This document shows positions 11,856 through 22,808 of a stretch of 64,000 bases of DNA, in pieces; positions within the stretch are counted from its first letter, which is position 1, and every line of letters starts with the position of its first letter. The DNA is from Mortierella sp. BCC40632 (Eukaryota; Mortierellomycota; Mortierellomycetes; Mortierellales; Mortierellaceae), in the NCBI GenBank assembly GCA_011634665.1, contig WAEK01000026.1, positions 248,001 to 312,000 of the forward strand. Direction: 5' to 3'. The position numbers were made by a program, and so were the translations under genes. The notes under the pieces are model-generated. The model saw nothing but the letters and a program-made list of their open reading frames with translations. It made no database searches and was not told where the DNA came from.

Positions 11856-14667
11856 ATGTCAGCTGTAGCCACTGCCACCCTGAACGACCACGCTACGGAC
11901 ACGGTTGCTGCGCTTTCGGAAAAGTACCAAGGCGAGAGCACCCTACCATTCACACCCGCCGAACTGGGTACGTTCCATCAATTTCACGCCTACGACTGGG
12001 ATGGCGATGACCAGTTCCAGGCGGGCCTCCAGGCGATCACTCGGTCGCAGGCAATGGAGCCCTCATTCTCGGAATTGCTTAAAATGAAGCAATACTACTT
12101 TTCGACAAGGTATATTAGAGTGAGCGAGAGCGGGGAGTATGAGCAGTCAGTCGGAAGAAGCAATGCCCCTGAAGAGGGATAAGGATTTAAAAAAGATTCT
12201 TTCTCCTCCACTGAATGGATAGGAAAGGTACACGGATCGACCTGGACAACTACCTAGCTTGGCGGAAGCATCTTGAGAAGCCAACCGACGACCCACGCGT
12301 GCCCCTCTTCAAACGTTTTGACGAATACAACTTTGACACGGATCAGCGGTTCCAACAAGGTCTTCCAAGCTTCATATCCCAACTGATAAAGGATGGAAAG
12401 GGCTCTCTCGACAAAGCTGCGCTGCAGAAGGAGCTTACCAAAGCCAAGGCCTTTTACTATGCCAGGTAACCTGCGCGTCTTGTTGCTTGTGTCTCCAGCA
12501 AATACTGTGCGCAATACGAGTCTTGCTAACGACCGACCTCTGTTTACTCTGACGCGATAACAGGTATATCGAGCTCTTTGACTTTCCCGAATATTTGAAC
12601 TGGAAGGACATGGAAAAGTCGCAAGCTGCACCCGCATGTCCTTTTGCTCATCTCTGGCAGAACAAGGGCAAAGAATCTAGTGACGAGCATGTTGAAGATC
12701 CACAGAGGTTTCTCGTCACCACACCCCCTGTGTCAACAGGAGCATCCAAGCTTTATATCAACTCTCCTTCGACAAAGAATATCTTTACTAGCCATCGCCT
12801 CGCCAAAGTCAGCCAGGCCATCACGGATGCTTCGGACAAAGCAACAGTCACCTCCATCTACTGGACGAGCAACGCAGGAAAGTCAAGTCAGGATGCACGA
12901 GATCCCGAGTCTCTGATCGTCACTAAAGATGAAAAGTGGTTCGCTGGCGGTGTCGTTTCCAAGAACACCGAGACTGCGCAAGACGAGATGGTGACCAAGG
13001 ATTTGCTCCGCCAATATTATTCGCTTGTCGCAAAGGTAACTGACATCACCGCAGAAAAGCAAAAGCCAGTCGTGGTAGTTGTCGATGGAGTCGTGTCCCT
13101 CTCGGCCGCCTATCTTGCCTTTAGCCCAGGGCTGCAGCGTGTCATCACCGAAAATGCCACTCTATCCTTTACGCCATCCGAGTCCATTGAGGAGAGTGCC
13201 CATCAAGTCAACAATCCCTTTGCTGGTCTCTACTTGCTCTCGCGCATGCAAGCCAAGGCTGCAGCTGATACGAGTGCACGGCCGCTTCCTAAGGGTGTTG
13301 GGCACTATTTGGCTTTTTGTCCAGGCTATCTTTTGAGAGGTCCAGATCTACGCAAGCTTGGACTTGCGGATTTTTTCATCTCCTCGTCCAAAAAGGGGGA
13401 TGTCGAGGAATCTGTCCTTTCCGTTGCAGGCTGTCCTCCACCACACACGACACAGGCTATTCGTATGGCTCTGAATGCTGAGATTGTCTATCCCGGTCCG
13501 GCCAAAATCGACGTCTGGAGTCCAGAGGTCAAAGAGTGCTTTGGTGTAAGTAGTGTTTTTTGTGCTGTTTGGAGTCATTAGTCGAGGCTACGAACCATGA
13601 GCCTAGCTGAAAGTATGAAGAAAGATGGAGAAAAGAGACTTATTATCTGAACGAGCGGTCCTTCGCCTGGAATCATCTATTTAGGAGACATTGACTGTGG
13701 AGGAGATGCTCAAGAGTCTTGAAAAGTACACCAACGACTGGTCAAAGTCAATTAGGGAATATGTTTCTTTGCAGGATCCCGTACTTGTCAAGGTAAGACT
13801 CGTTTTTTTTTTTTTTTTTTCAGAGGACTCTCAAATAGTCAATGTGGATTGACGCTAACGGAATTCGAGAATTCTCTTTACTAGCTGCTGTATAGGGCTA
13901 TCAACGATGCATCAAAGATAGAGACGCTCCGAGAATGTATCCGTCTCGAATATCGACTTGCTCAACGCTACAGGGACTATCAGGACTCCAAGCCCAATGA
14001 GCAGAAGAAGCAAGAATTGATGGAAAACTTGGATCTGTTTTTTGAGCCACTTGAAGGTGAGGAGGAAGAACAGCTGTTCTCATTCCCCTTTTCCGAGTGG
14101 CTTCAGAGCCATAGCGAAGATCAGGATGTCGAGATGATGGCGAGCAAAGAAACTATGGCAGAAGGAGCAAGCAATGACAGTGTACAGTCGTGCCCTTATT
14201 TGTCAGGAGCGAACACCAACATTTCTTCAAACACGACAGGTGGTGCGGTTCCATCGGATCATCCTCAAATCCCTGGTGTTGACTTTTCTGATCCCGAGGC
14301 CATCAAGTCATGCCCTTTTATGGCATCAAAGCAAACAACAGTATCGTCCATAAAAGAGAGTCATCCAGTTCCTGTAGACCACCCCAATATTCCAGGAGTG
14401 GATTTCTCGAACCCAGAGGCCGTCAAAGCATGCCCTTTCCTCTCTTCCAAAGACAATATAAACAAACCAGAGCTGACCATCTCGGAGACAATGACTGAGG
14501 TAGCTGGAAAGATCAAGAGCGTCAGCTTGGGTGCATCCGAGGAAATGGCGACGGCTTCTGTTCCAAGCGACCACCCTCAAATCCCCGGTGTAGATTTTTC
14601 GGATCCAGAGGCGGTTAAATCCTGCCCATTTCTCTCGGCTCAAAAGGCTCGAGGAGCATCTTCCTGA
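11856..14667 (+). CDS. enoyl-CoA hydratase/3-hydroxyisobutyryl-CoA hydrolase-like protein with CP repeats
   Basis: Five exons (11856-12109, 12223-12465, 12564-13545, 13685-13792, 13885-14667) encode 789 aa. The N-terminus has two similar segments, residues 43-61 (FHAYDWDGDDQFQAGLQAI) and 117-136 (FDEYNFDTDQRFQQGLPSFI). Residues about 210-560 resemble the crotonase fold of 3-hydroxyisobutyryl-CoA hydrolases, with GVGHYLAFCPGYLLRGPDLRKLG and a C-terminal IRLEYRLAQRYRDY helix. The usual oxyanion-hole GxGG/E region is poorly kept (VVVVDGVVSLSAAYLAF), so catalysis is doubtful. The last 160 residues carry CP motifs at Cys632, 672, 712 and 776 (SCPY, SCPF, ACPF, SCPF), three preceded by DHPxIPGVDFSxPEA. 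Another CPF lies at Cys191. These resemble heme-regulatory motifs. The CACCATG start at 11856 was preferred over an upstream in-frame extension. Confidence 0.85.
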
Positions 14668-14861
14668 AGCGAGAACCTTCCTATGATCAAGTCTCACCTA
14701 CGAGAGAAATCTCCAAAAAAAATCACCATAAAGAAATTGTTCATCTTATTGCATTGAGGTGCGGCCGTTTATTTATTTTTTGTATGTGTACCATGGATTG
14801 TAGCTCTGTTCAAGTTAAGCTTTTTTGGGATATTTGATCCGCATTGTACTTGCTACTTGGA

Positions 14862-15302
14862 TCAACAGAATTGGCCAAAGCAGCAGTCATGGTCGTCAAA
14901 GTCGCAGTCCCATCGATGTCTTTGATCCACACTCCATCCATGGTCCCGTCCCCACTTGTTATCCCAGCGGTACAAAGGTTCGAAAGGAGAGACTGCCGGA
15001 ACCGGGACAGCAACAGGGTATCCAGCAGCGACCGGAATCGGATAGGAATATGGAGCGGGTATCGGAATAGGGATTGTGGGTGCTACATTCACCTTGGGTA
15101 CAATGTCAGTGTTAGTGATTATATTGGATTCGCTTGTTGCAGCTGTGTAAGAAGAGATGACATTGGGGAGAAGTTCTGTTGGCGGTGGAAATCCCGAGAC
15201 ATTCCCGGTGGAGAATGGACCTGGACCAACAGGCAATACAGCAGAAGCCGTAAAGGCGAGGAGCGCTGTAATCAAAAGAAGACGTTCGGTAAAGAACCTC
15301 AT
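14862..15302 (-). CDS. small secreted protein of unknown function
   Basis: The ATG at 15302 opens a 146-aa frame beginning MRFFTERLLLITALLAFTASA, a clear signal peptide. A Pro/Val/Ile-rich middle (PKVNVAPTIPIPIPAPYSYP) follows, then a Trp/Asp/His-rich end with two cysteines close to the stop. A TATA box lies about 85 nt upstream. An overlapping minus-strand frame (15013-14810) also looks coding near the 3' end, so an unrecognised splice or frameshift could change the C-terminus. I do not recognise a family. A secreted effector-like or wall protein is possible but unproven. Confidence 0.6.
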   Translation of the reverse strand: MRFFTERLLLITALLAFTASAVLPVGPGPFSTGNVSGFPPPTELLPNVISSYTAATSESNIITNTDIVPKVNVAPTIPIPIPAPYSYPIPVAAGYPVAVPVPAVSPFEPLYRWDNKWGRDHGWSVDQRHRWDCDFDDHDCCFGQFC

Positions 15303-15385
15303 TATGTGTGAAAGTTCAAAGGACGGTTTTCTTGGGGAGGAGGAGTATATGCATAGAGCGTAAAACAAGGCTCAAGGGTGTAAAG

Positions 15386-15393
15386 TATTTATA
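15386..15393 (-). promoter_or_regulatory. TATA box of the small secreted protein gene
   Basis: Read on the minus strand the sequence is TATAAATA, 84 nt before the ATG at 15302. The spacing fits a fungal core promoter. The rest of the spacer 15303-15628 shows nothing else. Confidence 0.55.
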
Positions 15394-15628
15394 GGACCCG
15401 TTATCGCTCCCATTACATACTGCTACCAAAGACCTAGAGAACCCATGTCAGCTGGAGCTTTTGAAGAGACGCCGAACAATCGTCTATTCTATCGCTGTTC
15501 TGGTGGTCTCCTGATAGCAGATCAATTGATAACCTCCATAGATATCATGTACATTATTTTCTCAATTAATTCGAGTATGAGATGATAAAGTGAGCAAAGG
15601 ACGAAAAATAGGCCAGTTGTCATAGTTT

Positions 15629-16743
15629 TTAGTCGTCATCATCATCAGGATCCCTCTTTGCCTGACTCTTCTTTTTCTTTTTCGCCATTCTTTCCGCTCT
15701 CTCATCCATATACATCGAGAAAAAGTCACCGGGTCGTTTCTTTGATGTCACTGTTTTTGGTGCTGATGTGTGTGAGAGAGTTGAAGTCAAAGGCAGGGCA
15801 AGTGTCGAAGATTCGGTTGCTGACCTCGTAGATGATGTAGGAATAGCGTGAGATTCTGATTGAGGAGTCTTGAGGGCGGCAGGATGGACAGCAGCCTGGT
15901 ACTTGACTGATGGTTTCGAATGATGGTGTTTTGGCTTTACATGATGGCCACTGTGCTCGCGCTCTTTATCATGGTGTTGATGGTGATGGGGTTGTTTTCC
16001 TGTTGATGTAGTCGCTCTGTCCTTTTGAGATTGAGATTCGATATCTTTTTCCTTTAGCACTGATCCTGTGATGGATCCTTTACCACCAACGTTTCGTGTT
16101 CGACTGTCCTCCTCCTCCTCCGCTAGAAGCTGCTGTTCTTTGCGCTTGGCAGCCATCATGAGCTTGTGTTCTCTGTACTTGTCTGGCATCGCATTTTTAT
16201 CCGCCTCTTCATAGCGCTTCAGATCAGCAGCCACCTTGCCACCAGTCAGCTGACGCTTCAGTTTCGACTCAAAGGCATTCAAAGGCACATGTCGCATTTG
16301 ATCCTTGTGAGAGATAAATTTTGCGCCGAGGCCCAGCCTATTACAGTCAGTAGATAAACGAGAGAAACTCGATACTATGAGTTTTATGAAGCAAGGTCAA
16401 TCCAAGCGATTGAACTATGATATTGATGTTTCCTTATCTTCTTATAAAACCAGCATTTTTGACATTACCCTGGCTGACGTGCCTTCATCTCATTTACAGA
16501 GGCAAAACTCCCTGACCGACCCTGGGGCCCGACCTTGTCATCTTCATCGTCCGAGAGACCGTCTGTGTTGAGCCACGAGGCAACTTTGCTCCGTGCAAGT
16601 GACACAGAGACATCGAGCTGAGTTTGTAGGGTGCTCAGAGAATCGAAATGCTCCTTTCGCTGCTTCTTTGTCATGGGCCCCGGTTTAGGTACCGAGGCTA
16701 CTGCCATTGTGGATGCTGTTTCTGCCGATGTTGTCCCGTTCAT
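15629..16743 (-). CDS. basic, probably nuclear protein (DUF3245-like)
   Basis: Two exons, 16743-16469 and 16337-15629, joined by a 131-nt GT-AG intron, give 327 aa. Around residue 60-75 it reads VSLARSKVASWL followed by an acidic DGLSDDEDDK. The splice then forms QPGLGLGAKFISHKDQ, and later comes FESKLKRQLTGGKVAADLKR. This order (SLARSxVxSWL, RPxRLGLGA) recalls the fungal DUF3245 family of uncharacterised small nuclear or nucleolar proteins. The rest is disordered, with a His/Lys-rich tract and a C-terminal cluster GDFFSMYMDERAERMAKKKK followed by acidic residues. The first in-frame ATG after the upstream non-ATG codons is at 16743. Function unknown. Confidence 0.75.
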
Positions 16744-18469
16744 TTCGCGAAATGGGCGAATGTGGTTTGCATGGTGTTTGCTTGTGGTCGCCTCCACCAA
16801 GGAAACGAGAGAAATGAGTGGCTTGTGTATTTGTAAATTTTCAGTTTAGGCCAAGCAACTTGGGGGTATCCTGGCAAGGGTGTCGAGTGTATCACTATGT
16901 TACCTCAAAGAAAGCAGAGTTGCGTTCATCAAACTATATTATCGGACTTTCCAAGAGCGTCATCCATGCTTTATCCACAAAGACATTGGTTGAGCAGTCA
17001 ACAGTTGCTCTAAGGAAAAGAGCTGCTTACGGACTTGACGGACGTAGTAAAAAAAATTCTTTGCCATTCCTCACTTTGAGTCTTCAACGGCTTAGGTAGA
17101 GGGATTGTGGTAACACAATGTGCGATACGATGCACAGGTTGGATCTTCCTTCCTTGTTTGCTAATCAGTTCTGGGGTTCTTTATAATGGATTACACTCAG
17201 TGTGGGTGGTTGTATCTCCATGTGCACGCATATAGGGAAAGTGTATGCGCTTCAAAAAGGGACTCAAAGGAGCCAGGTTACCCGGTCAAGGTACCAGTGT
17301 TGGGTAGGACGGAATAAAGACCGGTGGTTTTTTTTTTTTTTTTTTTTTTTTTTGCAAGGAACCTTAATTGATCTTCTTATGAAAGGCCTTCATATATACC
17401 TCCCATGTTGGCTCACTTTGGACCCGGGATAATCTTTGGTGTAAGTGCAGCTAAGCGGTAGTGTTCATACTCTCTGAGGCTCACAACCAGATGCATATGC
17501 AATTCACCAGAAGTGGAGGATTTTGGTGGAAAAGGCAGGTAGGAGGTAAGAGCGAGAAAGCATAAAAGTAAAAATAATGTCTCGTCCACTCTTCTTTGCT
17601 AGCGAGAGACAGGAGGGTTGCGGGAGGAGAAAAACAAAGAGGAGAACAAGCCAACGAAAGAGGAAGAAGATGGGGGCTCAGCAGCTGCTCTCTGTGTGTT
17701 TGCTGGCGTGACACCTGCCATTCCCTGGTAAAGTCAAAACTCATTTTGTGTCTTTACCAGGGAATTGACAACGATCATCGTCTCTCGTCTCTCCTGTCTT
17801 GTTGTCTTTATTTTGTCGTGCCTGAATCCCCCCAACGCATCTCTCCTTTACTTTTTTTTTTTTTTTTTTTTTCCTTTCTTCCCTCGGCTAATGTGCAGGT
17901 GAGGGAGGAACAGTCAACCAACTCGTTTCTAGTGGGAGGATGTGGTGATGCCAGTTCAGTAAAGGCAAGTGTTCGGAACACCCTCCTTTCAAATGGACAG
18001 AGTATGTAGCCGTGGTGAGAGCCCCTTTCCCTCAGACACTCAAGGCGAGAGGAGAGCGATGACCAGTTGTTCTCTCTTCTCTCTTCTCCGCTGACCACTG
18101 AAATAAACCCAGTTGGAGATGCGACGAGCAGAAAGTCGAGAAGCCCATGTGCCCCTCTCCCGAGCTACTGCGAACGATTACATTGCAGCTTAGGCAGGCG
18201 ACGAGATCCAGTGCTACTTGTTGCTCTCAATCCCCACCAAACTGTGTGGCTGGAGAGAGTGAGTGATTGAAGAAAGACCCGACTCGGGCAGCCATATAAA
18301 AGTCAGGCACCCCCAAGACCAGCTTTTTCTCCTTGAACACTCTTCTCTTACGTTTCCCACCCACATTCGTTTGCAGCCCTTTGCACGCCTCCCCCTCCCC
18401 TCCCCTCCATCTCTTCATTCATCACCCATTGCACTACCCTCCCCCCCCCTCTACTTTTTCGAACCAACC
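16744..18469. other. intergenic promoter region before the GPI protein gene
   Basis: About 1.7 kb with two T runs (17330-17353 and 17849-17872) and C/T-rich tracts, rising to near-pure C/T just before the start at 18470. No open frame here shows a domain. Confidence 0.5.
18295..18302 (+). promoter_or_regulatory. TATA box of the GPI-anchored protein gene
   Basis: TATAAAAG 168 nt before the ATG at 18470, followed by a pyrimidine-rich leader. This is typical of a strongly expressed fungal gene. Confidence 0.6.
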
Positions 18470-19054
18470 ATGAAGTCCATTGCTTTCGTCGCCACTCTGG
18501 CTCTCGCTGCTACCGTTGCTGCCCAGGATGGGCCTCGTCTCGCATGGTCGGAGCCTGTCGCTGCAACCGTTTGGACCGTTGGCCAGAATGTCACTCTCAG
18601 GTGGACTAACAAGTGCGACTTCGACACGAATGGCAATGACCAAAAGAATGGTGTAAAGGTCACTCTCTACAAGACAGTTGGAGAATATCAGGAACATGTC
18701 AAAGGTCTCCCAGACCTTGCTGTTATTGACTGCGTCAATAAGCAAGAGTTCAGCATCGTGGTCCCCGACGTTCCCAGCTTTGATAAGTACGTCATTCATG
18801 GCGAAACCCATAAGCTCAGGTCGTTTTCTGCCGAGTTCAAGATCATTAACGAGAAAGATCAGGCCTCGGCTACCGCAGCTACTGGTGCTACTAATGCTAC
18901 TGGTTCCGCTGTACCCAGCGGCTCCCCCACCACAACTCCCTCGGACGCTAATAAGGATGCCGCCAAGGGTGGTCAGAATGCTGCTGGAGTCGTCGGAGTC
19001 GTCAGTTCCTCTTTTGCTGTCGTCGCCGCTGCAGCTGCAGCCTTGTTCTTCTAA
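18470..19054 (+). CDS. Ser/Thr-rich GPI-anchored cell-wall protein (Kre9/KNH-like domain)
   Basis: A single-exon gene of 194 aa. A signal peptide (MKSIAFVATLALAATVAAQ) is followed by an Ig-like module, residues about 22-125, with AWSEPVAATVWTVGQNVTLRWTN. That is the usual opening of the Ser-Thr-rich GPI-anchored membrane family (Kre9/KNH-like). Then come an Ala/Thr/Ser-rich stalk and a terminal hydrophobic stretch rich in Val/Ala ending LFF, which is a GPI-attachment signal with the probable omega site in the Gly/Asn region about 22-27 residues earlier. Family members sit in the wall or plasma membrane and influence beta-glucan organisation. The exact role here is unknown. Codon use is strongly biased, suggesting high expression. 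Confidence 0.9.
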   Translation: MKSIAFVATLALAATVAAQDGPRLAWSEPVAATVWTVGQNVTLRWTNKCDFDTNGNDQKNGVKVTLYKTVGEYQEHVKGLPDLAVIDCVNKQEFSIVVPDVPSFDKYVIHGETHKLRSFSAEFKIINEKDQASATAATGATNATGSAVPSGSPTTTPSDANKDAAKGGQNAAGVVGVVSSSFAVVAAAAAALFF

Positions 19055-19212
19055 GTAGAGACAGCAAGTAGACAAAGAAGCAAAATAATACAACTTCTAG
19101 ACCCTTTTCACCTGTTAATCCGTTAATACCAAATGCATTTTAATTAAAACCAATGTTGTCCAAATGATTTTTGATTTGTGTTTGAAGTGGTTGTCCCATA
19201 TTTGGGGCTCTC

Positions 19213-20587
19213 TTATTGCTCGGTCCACAAGAATGTGCTCCAGAGACCACAAACAAAGTTAATCCATGGCTTTTCACCTGTGGCAGGGGGGATCCTTTGC
19301 ATCTGGTATTGATCGTCATGAACGATCATGATTCCCTTAGACCGCAAAAGCCCCTCCTCACACTTGATCTGGTCCCCATCGGCAACGTTGGTAGTTCCAA
19401 GTGCAAGCTGACCATACTTGCCCCATCCGCAACTCCAAGCGTTTCCTTTATCTAAATCGATTAAAATTCGCCGGACAGAGGATGAAGGTTACAAAAGTGT
19501 CAAAGGAAAGAAGGAAGCAGCCATCGGACGCTATACCGACTTGACTGTACAAAGAGCCCACGGTGCAACCACCATCCAGTTAGATCCAGACGAGCCTAGT
19601 TGAAGTAGAATGGCGGCATCTTACCGTCAAGTGCCACTAAATGTGCACTACCACAGCCAACCTGGACGACATTCACGTCCAATGTTTGTCCCGTTGTTGT
19701 ATCTAAAAAGTCGACCAGCTGCGGCTGGGCTGCTGTAGGACGTTGTTGTGACATTTCGCCTATACCCAACTGCCCATGGTCATCGAGACCAAAGGTGTAA
19801 ATGTCACCACTCTCTATGGACAGAGAGCTCATGTTAATAATAGAGATCGCTGCACGCAAGATGACGCGAGGAGTACTTGGTTCTATGCAACGAGAGACTT
19901 GCCTGACAAGGCTGCACTAAAGGCTGCACCACAGGTTGCATTGACAATCCGGATCCCTTGCAGTGATTCGATAGGCATAGGTAAAGGCTCTGGGCGGAGC
20001 TCGCCATGACCGAGTTGGCCAAACCGGGCAGAGCCCCAGGAATAGAGCGTTCCGTCTTTAGCCAAAGCTAGAAAATGGGATTCACCCGCCCAGACTTTCC
20101 CAAACCTCGGTTCCTGTTCAGGGTGACCAAGAGTGACAGCTGAGGAAGATTCTTGGGAAAAGTTAGGCTTTACTGCTATCGACGACGTGGATGGCTCCTT
20201 CGAGTGTGATGACGACAGAGCGGGTGAGAGTAGACGGAGCGTCGGATCGAGCAGTGTCCACGAGAAGAGCTGCTGCGTTTTATCGTCAAGGATGACAATC
20301 GTTTGGTTCAGTGGAGTTCCGCATGATGCAACATCCCTGGCACCCTTGAAGAGCGGCTGCCCATGCCCAATACCAATCACATTGCCACGAAAATCTAGAA
20401 AGCCCTGTAGTGTCCCCCAACCAAAGAACTTGGGCTGGGCAACCTGGTGGTTTTCTTGCAGAGCCTCGTCGCTGTTGTCCAGGGTAGTATTGAAAGCGGC
20501 GACGAGGTCCTGCTCATGTTGGCTGTGCTTGCCATAGATTATGGCCTTGCCTTGGCCGTCCTCTAGATTAATAGGAGAGGGATCCAT
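19213..20587 (-). CDS. RCC1-repeat protein
   Basis: Three minus-strand exons, 20587-19903, 19813-19625 and 19451-19213, encode 370 aa. RCC1-type blades are visible: FGWGTLQGF, LYSWGSARFGQLGHGE, IYTFGLDDHGQLGIGE, VGCGSAHLVALD and SCGWGKYGQLALG. This makes a beta-propeller related to RCCD1/ATS1-type proteins rather than the full seven-blade Ran exchange factor. Intron 1 uses a GC donor (TTGTCAG|GCAAGT), and no GT nearby keeps the frame. The ATG at 20587 is the first in-frame ATG. A coding-like segment just upstream (around 20640-20680, LYAGWASFVV) could be a missed first exon carrying the first blade strand. Confidence 0.85.
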
Positions 20588-21491
20588 GGGAGAAAAGTCA
20601 GGGGAAGGCAAGGGTGTGGGACATATGTAGACAGCCTAGAGACTGAACGGACCAACAACAAAACTGGCCCAGCCAGCATAGAGTACGCGTTTGGGGGAAA
20701 AGGGGGTCGGGGCTGTTAGTGGAGAAAGGTGATGGGATGAGGAACCAAAGCCAGCTCTGTAGAGAGTCATTGTGCGAGAAGAGAATGAGAGATGGAGACA
20801 GAGGGAGTGATGGCAGATCATTGACTAGGAAATGCAACCGTAACACAACAACACATATTCACACACCCTCTTTCTCTCACTCTCTCTCTTTTGTCGGAGT
20901 CGAACAATTGGCCTGGGTCGTGTGCCTTGTGCAGACTTGCTCCGCCATAGGCCCCTGCATGGCCGATGTGCGTGGCTCTTCCCCAGTCCTGGACTGAACT
21001 CGAAGGAAGGTGGCAAGCCAAGAGGAGCAGGAGGCCAGAGAAAAAAAAGAGGTCGGGCAGGAAAAGGAAAAGGAAAGGAAAAAAAAAAAAAAAAAAAAGC
21101 AGACAAGAGCAGCAGAGCAACAGCATCAACAGAGCAACAGAACAGAGAGCAGAAGGAGAAAAGTAGTAGAAGTAGTTGTCTGCTTTGATCACTCCTCGTA
21201 ATGAGTGATAAAATAGAATATTTTTATCTTGCTCCTTCCTCCCTCTCCCCCTTCCAGGGCCTGCAAGCAAGCAGCAGCCCTGTTGGATGTATCACTCGCT
21301 CCTTCCTTCCCTCCTTCCTTCCTTCCTTCCTTTTCTCTCTTTGGTTGGTTGGTTGACTCGTACGTCTTTGTTCGGCTCCTGCAGGTATGCATTCTGTCCT
21401 CCCCCCCCATCTCTCCCTTGTATAGCCCCCCTTCTTCTTCTTTTTCTTCTTTGCCTTCTTCTGCTTTGTCGTTTTCTTCCTCTTTCACCTG

Positions 21492-21542
<51 letters not shown>

Positions 21543-21767
21543 CTATCTATCTATATATATATATCTCTCTATCTCTCTCTCTCTCTCTCTCTCTTTCTCT
21601 TTCTCTCTCCTCTTTCTAAATATATCTCTCCAGCAATCTTGAAATCTCTTGTCCATCTTCTCATCTCACAAATCCGCACCATTTTTCTTCTTCTGCTGCG
21701 CCCGCCGACCCCATGTTCCTCCACAGCCCCACATCCGCACTTTCCACACTTTCCACACCACTGCATC
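20588..21767. other. divergent spacer RCC1-like gene / calcipressin gene
   Basis: About 1.2 kb with purine-rich low-complexity DNA on the left (21010-21180), short CCTT repeats (21300-21335) and a long CT/AT microsatellite (listed separately) in the presumed 5' leader of the calcipressin gene. No gene was recognised. Confidence 0.5.
21491..21617 (+). repeat. CT/TATC microsatellite in the calcipressin leader
   Basis: A (CT)n tract, interrupted by TATATATCTATCTATC and more (CT)n, extends about 127 nt and ends 151 nt before the calcipressin ATG. Pyrimidine-rich leaders are common in fungal promoters, and the length here suggests a variable locus. Confidence 0.8.
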
Positions 21768-22808
21768 ATGTCCGAACCTCAATCATCGACGGTGGCGACC
21801 AACACCCTGACCATCACCAATCTCGAGGCTCCTCACTTTGAAAAGGAGACGATGCTCAGACTCAAGGCTCTGGCCGAGACCTTTGGTGAGGTCTACTACT
21901 TTGCCCCGATCAAGTCTTTTTATCGAGTCTTTGTCGTCTACCTTTCCACGGGAGATGCCCAGCGTGCTAAGGACAGTCTCCATAACACAGACTTTGAAGG
22001 CACGGCTATCCGGGTCTATTTCGGACAGGTAGGATCGGCGAAACCCCCCATCCACTTTTCCAAACCACTGTCCACTCGTTTCGACTTGGCCCAGTACTCA
22101 TGCATTCATACGTCTTGATTTTCTGCTCCTCTTCTTCCGTGGTGTTTGTAGCACACAGAGATTTCGATAGATCCATCGAGACACTTTCTCCACCCACCAG
22201 AGCTCGAGAAAAACTGGCTCATCTCTCCACCTGGCTCCCCACCCGTGGGCTGGTCCCAGGTTCGTGAGGACCCTCCTAATACTGTGCATCTCGCTGATGA
22301 CCTTGTCAGGGCTCTGATCGAACTCGGTCAACCCGTTTACCAGCTCCCAAGACCAGATGGCTCCTTTGCAGATCGGTCCCATCTCTTCGAGTCCGTAGTC
22401 GACGACTTTTCGCTTGATGATCACCACTCTAGCGACAGTCAATCTGTCCCAGAGACATCCGGAACCAAAAACTCTTTAGGACAGGACCAGGGACAAGGGA
22501 GCCAGACACAGGATGACAATGGAATGGAATACGGGCGACTGCCCCACCAACTTCGAGGACTCAAGATCGATACTCGGGCGCGTTCGAATGACTCTCCTGT
22601 CGGAATCAGTTCTTGCCACTCGCCAGCCTCGTCTTTGTTCCCACCGCAAACGCCGACAGTCCAGGTGTTCTCGCCATCTAAGGAAGCTGAAGGGGATCAG
22701 CCATTCATTACGGTACAGGATTGGGGTATGGAGGAGGCACCACAGCCACTTCGACGTCGCGGCACTATCCCAAAGACAGCATTCCCAACAAGACCTGTTC
22801 ATGCGTAA
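21768..22808 (+). CDS. RCN1: calcipressin (regulator of calcineurin)
   Basis: Binds and modulates calcineurin, the calcium-dependent phosphatase of stress and wall signalling. Two exons, 21768-22028 and 22152-22808, give 305 aa. The N-terminal RRM-like fold (TLTITNLEAPHFEKE, SFYRVFVVYLSTGDAQRAK, IRVYFGQ) is followed by the signature WLISPPGSPPVGWSQVREDP, the conserved LxxPxxSPPxGW phospho-loop of Rcn1/RCAN, and then HLADDLVRALIEL. The C-terminal third is Ser/Asp/Gln-rich and contains TPTVQVFSPS and RRRGTIPKTAFPTRP, candidate calcineurin-docking or PxIxIT-like segments by position only. The protein is longer than yeast Rcn1 (211 aa) because of this tail. Confidence 0.93.

Noticed and set aside
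18434..19093. 219-codon minus-strand frame
   Set aside because: Antisense shadow of the GPI-anchored protein gene, whose signal peptide, Ig-like module and GPI tail are clear on the plus strand.
21229..21642. Ser/Leu-rich plus-strand frames
   Set aside because: Direct translation of the CT microsatellite in the calcipressin leader.
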